The position numbers were made by a program, and so were the translations under genes. This document shows, in pieces, positions 1-6,218 of a stretch of 7,264 nucleotides of DNA (position 1 is the first letter of the stretch; each line of letters begins with the position of its first letter). The stretch is from positions 1-7,264 of the forward strand of contig DAOWKM010000054.1 of the NCBI GenBank assembly GCA_030643695.1. The letters run 5' to 3'. This DNA comes from Dehalococcoidia bacterium. Lineage in GTDB: Bacteria > Chloroflexota > Dehalococcoidia > Dehalococcoidales > DAOWKM01. The notes beneath the pieces are model-generated. The model saw only the letters and a list, made by a program, of their open reading frames with translations. It searched no databases and was not told the DNA's origin.

Positions 1-145
1 CCAGGATATGGAGCAGACAGACCGAATCGGCTCCCCCAGATACGGCTACCAGTAGGCAGTGCTGGCTTGGTACCAGGTGGTGTTTCCGGATAAAATGGAA
101 TACCCTCTCCTTTAGCGGCTGTTGATATCCTTCTTCCTTCAACAT
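1..145 (-). CDS. tilS: tRNA(Ile)-lysidine synthetase TilS, N-terminal part (runs off left edge)
   Basis: TilS uses ATP and lysine to convert the wobble cytidine of tRNA-Ile(CAU) to lysidine, which switches charging from Met to Ile; it is normally essential and cytoplasmic. Only the first 48 codons are here. Translating the minus strand from the ATG at 145-143 gives MLKEEGYQQPLKERV at the N-terminus and ends in LLVAVSGGADSVCLLHIL. SGGADS at residues 36-41 is the PP-loop ATP-pyrophosphatase signature, at the distance from the N-terminus expected for TilS. The codon just before the ATG is an in-frame TAG, so no earlier start is possible. The gene begins 9 bp after the stop of the DUF2344 gene, and no good Shine-Dalgarno is visible, so translation is probably coupled to that gene. 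MesJ/TtcA-type PP-loop enzymes are the alternative; the short leader before the loop favours TilS. Confidence 0.88.
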   Translation of the reverse strand, partial: MLKEEGYQQPLKERVFHFIRKHHLVPSQHCLLVAVSGGADSVCLLHIL

Positions 146-154
146 CTATGCCAG

Positions 155-802
155 TTAACTTGTTTTTAGGATAAGCTTGGTGCGGTGTATTAACTGTGGA
201 TGGCGAGTAAAGCCTAGGGCGGCAGTAACCTGCTCCGGTCTTCCTGAACCGCTATTATTACAACGCAGTCTCATCCCTATGGTGCAGTATCCTTGATGCC
301 AATCAATGAGCCACAGGTCATCAATTAAAGCCCTCAAGTCATAACTTCGTGTGCCAGTATCCCGCTGGTGGTGCCAGGGCAGGTGCTTCACTAAGAGCAA
401 GCTGGTAATAGCTGGTTCTATATCCTTTGGCTCCTTCTCGGTTTCTACTCTGACCTTATATTCGGTATAGCGAATCTGTGATTGTAAAGAGGGCTGACTT
501 AAGGTAATTGGATAAACCTGTAGCATCTTAATGCCGGGTGGCAATTGCTGGCTCATAGCTGTGGTGAAGAAGTGTGGTGAGACCCGTTTGGTGCTGTAGA
601 TATCCATTAGTTCAGCTTCACTGGTTATCCCCACGGGGAGGGGTGCCGCCAGTGATATTCGGGGGTGGGGGCTAAATCCCTCTGAGTAAGCCAGTGATAT
701 GCCAGCGCGGTGAAGTGCTCTTTGCCACAGGCGCATTATATCCAGATGAGAGATGAATTTTACCTCTTCTCCTCGGTGGAACCTAACCCGCAGACGCTGC
801 AT
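155..802 (-). CDS. DUF2344 / TIGR03936 family radical SAM-linked protein
   Basis: This 215-aa cytoplasmic protein belongs to the DUF2344 family, whose biochemical role is not established. Members are usually encoded beside, or fused to, a B12-type radical SAM protein, often near ribonuclease G and ribosomal protein genes. What I recognise is the conserved N-terminal half: LRVRFHRGEEVKFISHLD at residues 4-21, a helical segment with RALHRAGISLAYS at about 28-40, GFSPHPRISLAAPLPVG at 42-58, and SEAELMDI at 61-68. The C-terminal half (about 90-215) is less conserved but ends at a normal family length, so the protein looks intact. The ATG at 802 lies 20 bp inside the 3' end of the CNNM gene and is preceded by AAGGAGA with good spacing, so the two genes are translationally linked. 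No radical SAM gene is visible in the window, which is unusual for the family. Family assignment is firm; function is unknown. Confidence 0.85.
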   Translation of the reverse strand: MQRLRVRFHRGEEVKFISHLDIMRLWQRALHRAGISLAYSEGFSPHPRISLAAPLPVGITSEAELMDIYSTKRVSPHFFTTAMSQQLPPGIKMLQVYPITLSQPSLQSQIRYTEYKVRVETEKEPKDIEPAITSLLLVKHLPWHHQRDTGTRSYDLRALIDDLWLIDWHQGYCTIGMRLRCNNSGSGRPEQVTAALGFTRHPQLIHRTKLILKTS

Positions 803-2060
803 GTTTCTCCTTGGTTAATAGGATTTCTTCGATTTTCATCCCTCGCATTTTTGTTATCACCAGCTTTAAGCCTTTATACCTCAACTGCTCGCCTTGTTTG
901 GGTATATGACCTAAAAGGTCGAGAATAAAGCCAGCTACAGTTTCATAATCACCTATAGGCAACCCTAGTCCCATCTCTTCATTTACTTCCTCAATACGCA
1001 TACTACCGTCAATTTGGAAGGTATACTCGTTGATTGCTTCATAGTCCTTTTCCACCGTGGTTAGCTCGTCACCGACCGGTCCTACAATTTCCTCTACTAG
1101 CCGACTGAGACTGACTATGCCAGCGGTGCCACCAAACTCGTCTACAACTACTGACATTCGGTAGTTTTTATCACGCATCTCGGCAAAGAGCTCATTAATA
1201 TGCTTGGTCTCGGGGGTAAAGTAAGATGGACGAATGAGGTCATCAATAACACTCTGGTTATCAATAATGCCCTTAGCTAGAGCCATAAGCACATCCTTCA
1301 CCGAAAGGATACCAATCACATTATCCATATTATCCTCGTATACCGGGAAGCGAGATAGGGGAGACTCAGCATAGAGAGCAAGGAAATCGGCTATTTTAGA
1401 GCCTTGCTCTATACATATAACCTCTGGACGAGGCACCATAACCTCACTGACCGGTCGGTCACCAAAATCAAAGACCTTATGCAACATCTCTGCCTCAGCT
1501 TTATCCACTGCCCCCTCCTTGTGTCCTACTGAAATCATGGTGCGAATTTCCTCCTCGCTGACCAGAGACCTGGGCACAGGTGCTCCTCCTACCAGTTTAC
1601 TAAACCCTGAGGATATCCAGCTTAATACTATTACGAAGGGGGTAAACAACCATGAGAGTACTTCTATTGGTCGAGCGAATATCAGGGATAGCCGCTCAGC
1701 ATGCTGGGTAGCTATGGTTTTAGGGGTAGTTTCACAAAGTACTAGGAGAAGAATGGTTACTCCTATGGTGGCGATTAGGATGCCCTGTTCCCTCCCCCAC
1801 ACCGAGACAGCCAGGATAGTACCCAGAGCAGCAGCGGCAGTATTGACAAAATTATTGCCCAGCAAAACGGTGGATAGAAACCTTTCCGGTTGCTGAACCA
1901 TCTTGGCTACCAGTTCTGCTCCCTTCACCTTGGTATTAACCAAGTGCTCCAACCTTATCCTCTGCAGGGAAATAAAGGCTGTCTCTGAGGAAGAAAAAAA
2001 GGCGGATAGAAGTAGACAAACAAAAAGAAACACTAGGTATAGTGTTTCAATACTAGACAT
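783..2060 (-). CDS. CNNM/CorC-HlyC family membrane protein with CBS pair (hemolysin-family transporter)
   Basis: This is a complete 425-aa inner-membrane protein of the CNNM family (annotated variously as hemolysin, CorC/HlyC or YfjD), whose characterised members move Mg2+, or Mg2+/Co2+ with Na+. Residues 1-about 155 form the DUF21 transmembrane domain with hydrophobic helices near 7-27, 63-87, 93-112 and 130-150. It shows the SSSETAF motif (23-29), GNNFVN (69-73 region) and E110-TTPK, which matches the conserved acidic E-x-x-PK segment lining the ion site. A CBS pair covers about 203-325 (SEVMVPRPEV; FPVYEDNMDNVIGILSVKD; VVVDEFGGTAGIVS), a likely nucleotide-sensing module. The CorC_HlyC C-terminal domain spans about 340-416. 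The ATG at 2060 follows GGGGTGA at a suitable distance. It is the first gene of a minus-strand operon with DUF2344 and tilS. The ion carried cannot be read from the sequence. Confidence 0.92.
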   Translation of the reverse strand: MSSIETLYLVFLFVCLLLSAFFSSSETAFISLQRIRLEHLVNTKVKGAELVAKMVQQPERFLSTVLLGNNFVNTAAAALGTILAVSVWGREQGILIATIGVTILLLVLCETTPKTIATQHAERLSLIFARPIEVLSWLFTPFVIVLSWISSGFSKLVGGAPVPRSLVSEEEIRTMISVGHKEGAVDKAEAEMLHKVFDFGDRPVSEVMVPRPEVICIEQGSKIADFLALYAESPLSRFPVYEDNMDNVIGILSVKDVLMALAKGIIDNQSVIDDLIRPSYFTPETKHINELFAEMRDKNYRMSVVVDEFGGTAGIVSLSRLVEEIVGPVGDELTTVEKDYEAINEYTFQIDGSMRIEEVNEEMGLGLPIGDYETVAGFILDLLGHIPKQGEQLRYKGLKLVITKMRGMKIEEILLTKEKHAASAG

Positions 2061-2116
2061 ATAGCATCACCCCACTCTTAATGTTTAATAGGAACCTAAT
2101 CAATTCCCTTTTAGCC

Positions 2117-2145
2117 ATCATAGCATTAGCTAGTAGGTGTGTCAA
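2117..2145 (-). promoter_or_regulatory. Sigma-70-type promoter of the CNNM-DUF2344-tilS operon
   Basis: Reading the minus strand, a perfect TTGACA (2145-2140) is followed after exactly 17 bp by TATGAT (2122-2117), 5 of 6 matches to the -10 consensus. Transcription would start near 2110, giving a leader of about 50 nt before the ATG at 2060. The position, strand and spacing fit the first gene of the operon. This is a match by eye; no start-site data are available. Confidence 0.7.
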
Positions 2146-2224
2146 AGAAGTATTCTCGTCGATAGTAATTGGGCATTATTTGTCCCTTTCCGCACTCAAT
2201 TTGTATTACCAGCCAATCTTACTA

Positions 2225-2253
2225 TTGACATATTGCATCCAACCCTTTAAAAT
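2225..2253 (+). promoter_or_regulatory. Sigma-70-type promoter of the SNF transporter operon
   Basis: On the plus strand a perfect TTGACA (2225-2230) is followed after 17 bp by TAAAAT (2248-2253), 5 of 6 matches. Transcription would begin near 2260, so the transporter mRNA would carry a leader of about 158 nt that includes the hairpin at 2330-2364. Together with the minus-strand promoter at 2145-2117, this accounts for the divergent arrangement in the 357-bp gap between the two operons. Confidence 0.65.
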
Positions 2254-2329
2254 CTCGGCATAAAAACTAATAGGGAGTATTATTATGCTTCACTCAAGGA
2301 TTAGGTTGGTAAGAAAAGTCATCATAGCA

Positions 2330-2364
2330 GTGCCCGCTGGGAAGCTAAATTTTTCAGCGGGCGC
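2330..2364 (+). promoter_or_regulatory. Stable hairpin in the predicted 5' leader of the SNF transporter mRNA
   Basis: GTGCCCGCTG (2330-2339) pairs with CAGCGGGCGC (2355-2364): ten base pairs with one wobble and a 15-nt loop. No T-run follows on either strand, so it is not a standard intrinsic terminator. Downstream, TCCTTT (2376-2381) can pair with AAAGGA (2402-2407), which covers part of the Shine-Dalgarno, or its CCTT can pair with AAGG (2367-2370). These mutually exclusive pairings could control translation. I do not recognise a known riboswitch class; a purely structural role or chance is possible. Confidence 0.45.
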
Positions 2365-2417
2365 ATAAGGGGTAGTCCTTTCAAGTTGTAATCTTTTAAG
2401 AAAAGGAGGACAGTTTA

Positions 2418-3935
2418 TTGGTAGAAGTAGTAAGAGAGAGATGGGGGGGGCGACCCTATTTCATATTTGCGGCGTTGGGTTCTGCCATAGGTCTGGGTAA
2501 CCTGTGGCGATTCCCTTACTTGACCTATGAATATGGTGGTGGGGCATTCTTAATACCCTGGATTATCGGGCTTATTGTGCTGGGCATTCCCTGGATGATA
2601 GTGGAGTTTGGCATGGGGCGTTATTTCCAGAGCAGTGCCCCCGGTGTTTTTGGAGGAATAGGAAAGAAGTGGGAATGGCTAGGCTGGTGGCCAGTTTGGT
2701 GCGCCTTCGGGATAACTACATATTATACTGTGGTTATGGCTTGGACCCTGCGTTACATCGGAGCGGCAGCCACAACGGCTTGGGGTGTGGGGGAGGCTGG
2801 AGCTACTGGGGCAGCCCCATTCTTTTGGGAACAGGTACTGCACATTTCCTCAGGACCAGAGGTGCTTGGTGCCCCGGTGGGAGCACTGGTAGGATGTTTA
2901 GCCATCGTCTGGGCAGTTATATTCCTGGTAACTTTTAAAGGGATTAAGGTAATAGGGCCAGTTTCAAAATATGTGATGATTACCGCCTGGACCTTTTTGG
3001 TTATCCTGGTCATAAGGGGCTTGACCCTGCCCGGGGCTGCCCAGGGGCTCAACTTTTACCTTGCTCCAGACTTCTCTGGCTTGGGGAATATGGAGGTGTG
3101 GTTTGCTGCCTTTAGCCAGATTGCCTTTACCCTTTCCCTGGGAATGGCAGGAATGTATGCCTACGGCAGTTTTATTGCCAAGAAGGGAGACATTAGTAAC
3201 AATGCATTTATAACATCCTTTGGAAATTGTGCCACCAGCTTCTTTGCTGGTTTTGCTGTGTTCAGCATTGTTGGTTTTATCATGCAGTCCTTATCCATCC
3301 CAGTGGGAGAGGTCGCTGCCAAGTCTGTAGGGCTGGCGTTCATAACCTGGCCAGTGGCAATATCCATGATGCCTGGGGCAAATAGCTTTTTCGGCATCAT
3401 CTTCTTCCTCTGCCTTTTTCTCCTAGGTTTATCCTCGGCATATTTCCTTGCCTACGGGGGAGTAATTTCCCCGCTTATGGATAAATTTGGAATAAGCCGG
3501 ATAAAAGCTACCACGATTGTCTGTGTTATTGCCTTCCTGATAGGGATTATATTTACTACTGAGGGAGGCATTTATTGGGGACCTGACATCTTGGATAGAG
3601 CCGTCAGTTTCTATGGTTTGCTGCTAACCGGTGCCCTAGCTTGTATCGTTATTGGCTGGGGATTCCCTGCCAGCAAGCTAAGGAAATATGTCAATGAGAC
3701 CTCAGACTTCAAAATTGGTGCTTGGTTTGATTGGCTGATAAAAATTGTTGTACCAGCGGCTTTGCTTTTTGTGGTGATTTACGGAGGTTTCGTGCAAGAT
3801 ATAGCAACTCCTTATGGAGGTTATCCACTCTGGGTGGCTTCAATGATATGGGTCATACTAGCAGTAACCCTAGGGCTAAGCTTCTGGCTGCAAAAGGTTA
3901 AGACTAGAGCCCCTAAGGAGGTGAGTAGAAAATGA
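2418..3935 (+). CDS. Neurotransmitter:sodium symporter (SNF/LeuT family) amino-acid transporter
   Basis: This is a full-length 505-aa sodium-coupled secondary transporter of the SNF (NSS, LeuT-fold) family in the cytoplasmic membrane, expected to import an amino acid with Na+. TM1 contains GSAIGLGNLWRFPYL (21-35), aligning with LeuT G20-F31, so A23 and N28 correspond to the Na1-site residues A22 and N27. YGGGAFLIPW and the IVEFGMGRY segment follow, as in the family. The unwound TM6 region is visible as QIAFTLSLGMAGMYAYGSF. About 11-12 hydrophobic helices run to residue about 490, with a basic tail. The start is TTG at 2418, placed 8 nt after GGAGG (2405-2409); no better in-frame start exists. 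The gene overlaps a MetS-like small subunit gene by 4 bp (ATGA), as in MetP/MetS methionine-alanine importers. The substrate is therefore likely a neutral or hydrophobic amino acid, but this is inferred from the pairing alone. Confidence 0.93.
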   Translation: MVEVVRERWGGRPYFIFAALGSAIGLGNLWRFPYLTYEYGGGAFLIPWIIGLIVLGIPWMIVEFGMGRYFQSSAPGVFGGIGKKWEWLGWWPVWCAFGITTYYTVVMAWTLRYIGAAATTAWGVGEAGATGAAPFFWEQVLHISSGPEVLGAPVGALVGCLAIVWAVIFLVTFKGIKVIGPVSKYVMITAWTFLVILVIRGLTLPGAAQGLNFYLAPDFSGLGNMEVWFAAFSQIAFTLSLGMAGMYAYGSFIAKKGDISNNAFITSFGNCATSFFAGFAVFSIVGFIMQSLSIPVGEVAAKSVGLAFITWPVAISMMPGANSFFGIIFFLCLFLLGLSSAYFLAYGGVISPLMDKFGISRIKATTIVCVIAFLIGIIFTTEGGIYWGPDILDRAVSFYGLLLTGALACIVIGWGFPASKLRKYVNETSDFKIGAWFDWLIKIVVPAALLFVVIYGGFVQDIATPYGGYPLWVASMIWVILAVTLGLSFWLQKVKTRAPKEVSRK

Positions 3936-4039
3936 CAACAGGTGCAATAATTGCTGCGGTCATTATGTGGCTGGTATTCATCGGCGCATTAGTTTTCTCT
4001 GTCCTTCGCATGGGGAAAGGCGGCAAGTGGGAAGACTGA
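3932..4039 (+). CDS. MetS-like small subunit of the NSS transporter (35 aa)
   Basis: A 35-codon ORF starts at the ATG at 3932, overlapping the transporter stop as ATGA, and ends in TGA at 4037-4039. A strong AAGGAGGTGAG (3915-3925) precedes it. The protein begins MTTGAIIAAVIMWLVFIGAL, forming one hydrophobic helix at about 4-25, followed by a basic, short cytoplasmic-type tail RMGKGGKWED. This is the pattern of the MetS family of NSS transporter small subunits. In Corynebacterium, MetS is needed with MetP for methionine and alanine uptake; that protein is somewhat longer. The ideal ribosome site, exact overlap and family-like composition make this a real gene despite its size. It probably binds the transporter within the membrane. 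It is short enough to be skipped by length-filtered gene calling. Confidence 0.85.
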   Translation: MTTGAIIAAVIMWLVFIGALVFSVLRMGKGGKWED

Positions 4040-4068
4040 AAAGTAGCCAATAGTCACAACTAAGAATT

Positions 4069-4113
4069 AGAGTCGCTCTCCGCTTCCATTTAGCTGGGAG
4101 CGGCTCTAGTTTT
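4069..4113 (+). terminator. Probable Rho-independent terminator of the SNF-MetS operon
   Basis: Thirty nt after the small-subunit stop, AGAGTCGCTCTC (4069-4080) pairs with GGGAGCGGCTCT (4096-4107): twelve pairs with two G-T wobbles and a 15-nt loop, followed by AGTTTT. An alternative stem, CCGCTTCC (4080-4087) with GGGAGCGG (4096-4103), has a tighter 8-nt loop. The T-run is short, so termination may be partial, but position and stem fit the end of the operon. Confidence 0.65.
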
Positions 4114-4153
4114 GGTCAAGGTTAAAACTCATGCATTGGAGCTTTTTCTTCTG

Positions 4154-4182
4154 TTTACAAATAGGGATTTTCAGGCTAAAAT
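4154..4182 (+). promoter_or_regulatory. Promoter of the tRNA-Val gene
   Basis: TTTACA (4154-4159, 5 of 6) is followed after 17 bp by TAAAAT (4177-4182, 5 of 6). The predicted start near 4189 would leave a 5' leader of about 6 nt for RNase P to remove before the mature tRNA end at 4195. The tRNA can therefore be transcribed on its own, independent of the terminated transporter operon upstream. Confidence 0.6.
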
Positions 4183-4194
4183 AGGTATGATTTG

Positions 4195-4267
4195 GGGCGG
4201 TTAGCTCAGTGGTTAGAGCGCTTGCTTCACACGCAAGAGGTCACTGGTTCAAGTCCAGTACCGCCCA
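4195..4267 (+). tRNA. tRNA-Val (anticodon CAC)
   Basis: The full cloverleaf can be folded by eye. The acceptor stem is GGGCGGT (4195-4201) with ACCGCCC (4260-4266); the D-stem is GCTC/GAGC; the anticodon stem is CTTGC/GCAAG around the loop TTCACAC. The T-arm is ACTGG-TTCAAGT-CCAGT, with a 5-nt variable loop. The anticodon CAC (4228-4230) reads GUG valine codons. The discriminator base is A4267, as expected for valine. The sequence after it is CTA, so the 3' CCA is not encoded and must be added by a CCA-adding enzyme. It stands alone, not in a tRNA cluster, and converges on the talC-type gene with 19 bp between them. Confidence 0.97.
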
Positions 4268-4286
4268 CTATGTATTAGCTCATCTC

Positions 4287-4970
4287 CTAGGCTTTTGCCT
4301 TTTTCATCATTTCCATAGCTTTCTGGGCATCAACTATAAACTGCCTCACGCCGTCGCGACTATTCTTATGGTCGGCCATTCTGGTCAAATATTGAGGCGG
4401 GACGGTGATTATGTGAGCCCCGGCTATCGCCGACTGAAGGGCATCGGACACCGACCTGATGCTACCCACAATTATCTTACTTTTATACTTCCAGCGCTCA
4501 AGGAATTCAACAGAGTCTCTGATAACCTGTGGGGCATCACCACCCTCATCACTTATTCTACCAGCGAAGATACTTATATAGGTTGCCCCTGCCTTGGCTG
4601 CCAGAATGACCTGCCCGAATGACATAGCTAATGTGGCGTTTACCTTTATGCCCTCGTTCTCAAGTTGCTTGATTACTCCATAGCAAGGGATGCCATCTTG
4701 AGTTTCCTGGGGTATCTTAATAACAATGTTAGCCGCCCAGGAAGCAAGCTCCCGAGCCTGGGTTACCATCTCACCGAGGTCGTTGGTAGTAACCTCCACA
4801 CTAACCGGACGAGGACTAAGCAAGGCAGCAATCTTCTTCGCCCCGACCTCCATATCATAGATGCCATCCCTGAGCATAATAGAAGGATTGGTGGTAACAC
4901 CATCCAATACTCCCATTCTGAGCCACTTCTCCATCTCGGCAGTGCTGGCTGAATCAATGAAGATTTCCAT
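4287..4970 (-). CDS. fsa: Transaldolase / fructose-6-phosphate aldolase family protein (TalC/FSA type)
   Basis: A complete 227-aa cytoplasmic protein with the small (beta/alpha)8 barrel of the TalC/MipB/FSA family. These enzymes form a Schiff base with a ketose phosphate and either transfer dihydroxyacetone (transaldolase) or cleave and form fructose 6-phosphate. Visible residues are D6 in FIDSAS, GVTTNPS (24-30), the Schiff-base K85 in IVIKIP, N111-T113, and AGATYISIFAGRISDEGGD (127-145). F135 aligns with E. coli FSA Y131, where transaldolases have Phe, so transaldolase activity in the non-oxidative pentose phosphate pathway is more likely than F6P aldolase. The usual VP/LP near the C-terminus is present as TVPPQYL. 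The ATG at 4970 follows AAAGGAG (4985-4979) at ideal spacing. The gene has its own promoter and is convergent with tRNA-Val. Family call is secure; the exact reaction is inferred. Confidence 0.92.
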   Translation of the reverse strand: MEIFIDSASTAEMEKWLRMGVLDGVTTNPSIMLRDGIYDMEVGAKKIAALLSPRPVSVEVTTNDLGEMVTQARELASWAANIVIKIPQETQDGIPCYGVIKQLENEGIKVNATLAMSFGQVILAAKAGATYISIFAGRISDEGGDAPQVIRDSVEFLERWKYKSKIIVGSIRSVSDALQSAIAGAHIITVPPQYLTRMADHKNSRDGVRQFIVDAQKAMEMMKKAKA

Positions 4971-5017
4971 AATTAATTCTCCTTTCTTGATACAATTTAA
5001 ACTGCAGATTCCCTACA

Positions 5018-5026
5018 ATTATATCA
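5018..5026 (-). promoter_or_regulatory. Extended -10 promoter of the transaldolase gene
   Basis: On the minus strand TGA-TATAAT (5026-5018) is a perfect extended -10 element. No convincing -35 lies 16-18 bp upstream, which is tolerated with an extended -10. Transcription would start near 5011, leaving a leader of about 40 nt before the ATG at 4970. It sits in the 80-bp gap after the MFS gene, so the transaldolase gene need not rely on read-through from it. Confidence 0.55.
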
Positions 5027-5050
5027 GGTCTTAAAAGCAAAGTTGGGAAA

Positions 5051-6190
5051 TTATCTAGTAAACCAAATAAATAAACTGGTGCCAACAAGCCCCATAGCTG
5101 CTCCGAAGTAGAACACTGAATCAACATTCAGGGAGTCCATTATCACCCCGCCTAAAAGTGGTCCTATAGCCATACCTATGCTCATTGCCATAGTAAACAC
5201 GGCAATAGTTGAACCCATACCAAATTTCCTACCCTCCTCTATTGTCAACGCTGAAGCAGCGGGCATAGAGATGGCACCAGCCAGACCACCCAAAATGCAT
5301 AGTCCTAGCAGGAACCAGAAGCTATGGGCTAAAGGAATTATAGCTAGAAAGGTAAGGCTAATAAGGCCCCCCAGAATTATTAGGGACCTCCTATCAAATC
5401 TATCAGCAACCTTACCAGAATAAAATTGAAGTAGTGACATAAGCAGGATATTAACTGCCAGCAATACTCCGATAAGGGTTGGACTTAAGCCAATGTAAAA
5501 AGCAGCAAAAATAGGTAGGAAGCAGGAAAAGCTCCCGTTACCCAGAGAGTAGGCTAGACGGAAGCTAAAAATACCCCTGACCATGCCACTGGTGCTCATC
5601 TCCTTAAAGGATAGATGGGGACTGGTTGCCCTTTTCCTGTGGCTAATCTCAGGAAGAAAGAGAACGACTAACAGGAATGCTAGTAGATTAAGACCACCCA
5701 TAGAGTAGAAGGCAACATCCATCCCAAAGTGGTCAGTCAATACTCCCCCCATCAACGGGCCAAAGCCGAAGCCAGTGAAAAAGGCAGCATTGAAGTAGCC
5801 CATCCACTTTCCTTCTTCACCTTCTGGTGAGACATCACCAACATAAGCCTGAGCGATGGGAATAATCATACCTGCCGCCGCCCCTTGAATTAAGCGGACT
5901 AGGGTTAGCTGAGAGACATTACCTGCCCATATATAGCCTAGTGAGATAATAGAGTAGATAAAAAGACCGATGCTGATAAACCGCTTTCTGCCACTGCGGT
6001 CAGAGAGCCTGCCGATGATAGGCATAAAGAGAGCTCGGGAGATAGAAAAACTAGCAAAGATTACCCCTAACCCAATTCCAGTAGCTCCCAGGTTCTCAGC
6101 GTAAAGAGGCAGCAGCGGTGCAATTATTCCAACTCCAAGCATAGATGAGAAAATGGAAAGAGCCAGGATGGGAAAAACTTTCTTAATCAT
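5051..6190 (-). CDS. Major facilitator superfamily transporter (DHA1-type, probable drug/metabolite exporter)
   Basis: A 379-aa MFS protein with about 12 hydrophobic helices in the cytoplasmic membrane, in the 12-TM drug:H+ antiporter-like group. Counting from the ATG at 6190, it shows the antiporter motif-D1-like GVGIIAPLLPLYAENLG near 20-35, motif A GRLSDRSGRKR at 60-70 in loop 2-3, RLIQGAAAG near 99-107 (motif B region), and motif C GFGFGPLMGG at 140-149 in TM5, typical of exporters. A second motif-A-like segment (GKVADRFDRRS) follows in the second half. The frame stays open to a TTG at 6235, but that codon coincides with the -35 box and the stretch holds the -10, so it should not be in the mRNA; the ATG at 6190 is preferred. 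No Shine-Dalgarno is visible, consistent with a nearly leaderless transcript. The substrate is unknown. Confidence 0.9.
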   Translation of the reverse strand: MIKKVFPILALSIFSSMLGVGIIAPLLPLYAENLGATGIGLGVIFASFSISRALFMPIIGRLSDRSGRKRFISIGLFIYSIISLGYIWAGNVSQLTLVRLIQGAAAGMIIPIAQAYVGDVSPEGEEGKWMGYFNAAFFTGFGFGPLMGGVLTDHFGMDVAFYSMGGLNLLAFLLVVLFLPEISHRKRATSPHLSFKEMSTSGMVRGIFSFRLAYSLGNGSFSCFLPIFAAFYIGLSPTLIGVLLAVNILLMSLLQFYSGKVADRFDRRSLIILGGLISLTFLAIIPLAHSFWFLLGLCILGGLAGAISMPAASALTIEEGRKFGMGSTIAVFTMAMSIGMAIGPLLGGVIMDSLNVDSVFYFGAAMGLVGTSLFIWFTR

Positions 6191-6200
6191 GCCAATATCT

Positions 6201-6218
6201 AAAGCATTATAATGCTTT
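6201..6218. promoter_or_regulatory. Perfect 18-bp palindrome over the MFS -10 box (candidate operator)
   Basis: AAAGCATTATAATGCTTT is identical to its own reverse complement over all 18 bp and contains the -10 hexamer of the MFS promoter in its centre. A palindrome of this length overlapping a promoter core is the classic layout of an operator for a dimeric repressor (TetR-, MarR- or GntR-like) that blocks RNA polymerase. No regulator gene is seen in the window, so the binding protein would be encoded elsewhere. Confidence 0.6.

Noticed and set aside
1519..1896. Plus-strand 125-aa open frame antisense to the CNNM gene
   Set aside because: It is a shadow of a gene with clear domains and has no protein-like motifs of its own.
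2081..2263. Plus-strand 60-aa open frame in the CNNM-SNF gap
   Set aside because: It has no ribosome binding site, overlaps both promoters and has no recognisable family features.
2330..2364. Hairpin as an intrinsic terminator of either flanking operon
   Set aside because: No T-run follows on either strand, and it lies at the 5' side of both operons.
2753..3052. Minus-strand open frame inside the SNF transporter gene
   Set aside because: It is a low-complexity Pro/Ala/Thr-rich shadow of transmembrane codons.
4186..4191. TATGAT as the -10 box of tRNA-Val
   Set aside because: It lies only 3 bp before the mature tRNA, so transcription would start inside the tRNA; the TAAAAT at 4177 fits better.
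4289..4304. AGGC-TTTT-GCCT followed by TTTT as a terminator for tRNA-Val
   Set aside because: The stem is only 4 bp and lies in the KKAKA coding end of the transaldolase gene; too weak to call.
4209..4622. Plus-strand 137-aa open frame
   Set aside because: It starts inside the tRNA-Val gene and runs antisense to the well-supported transaldolase gene.
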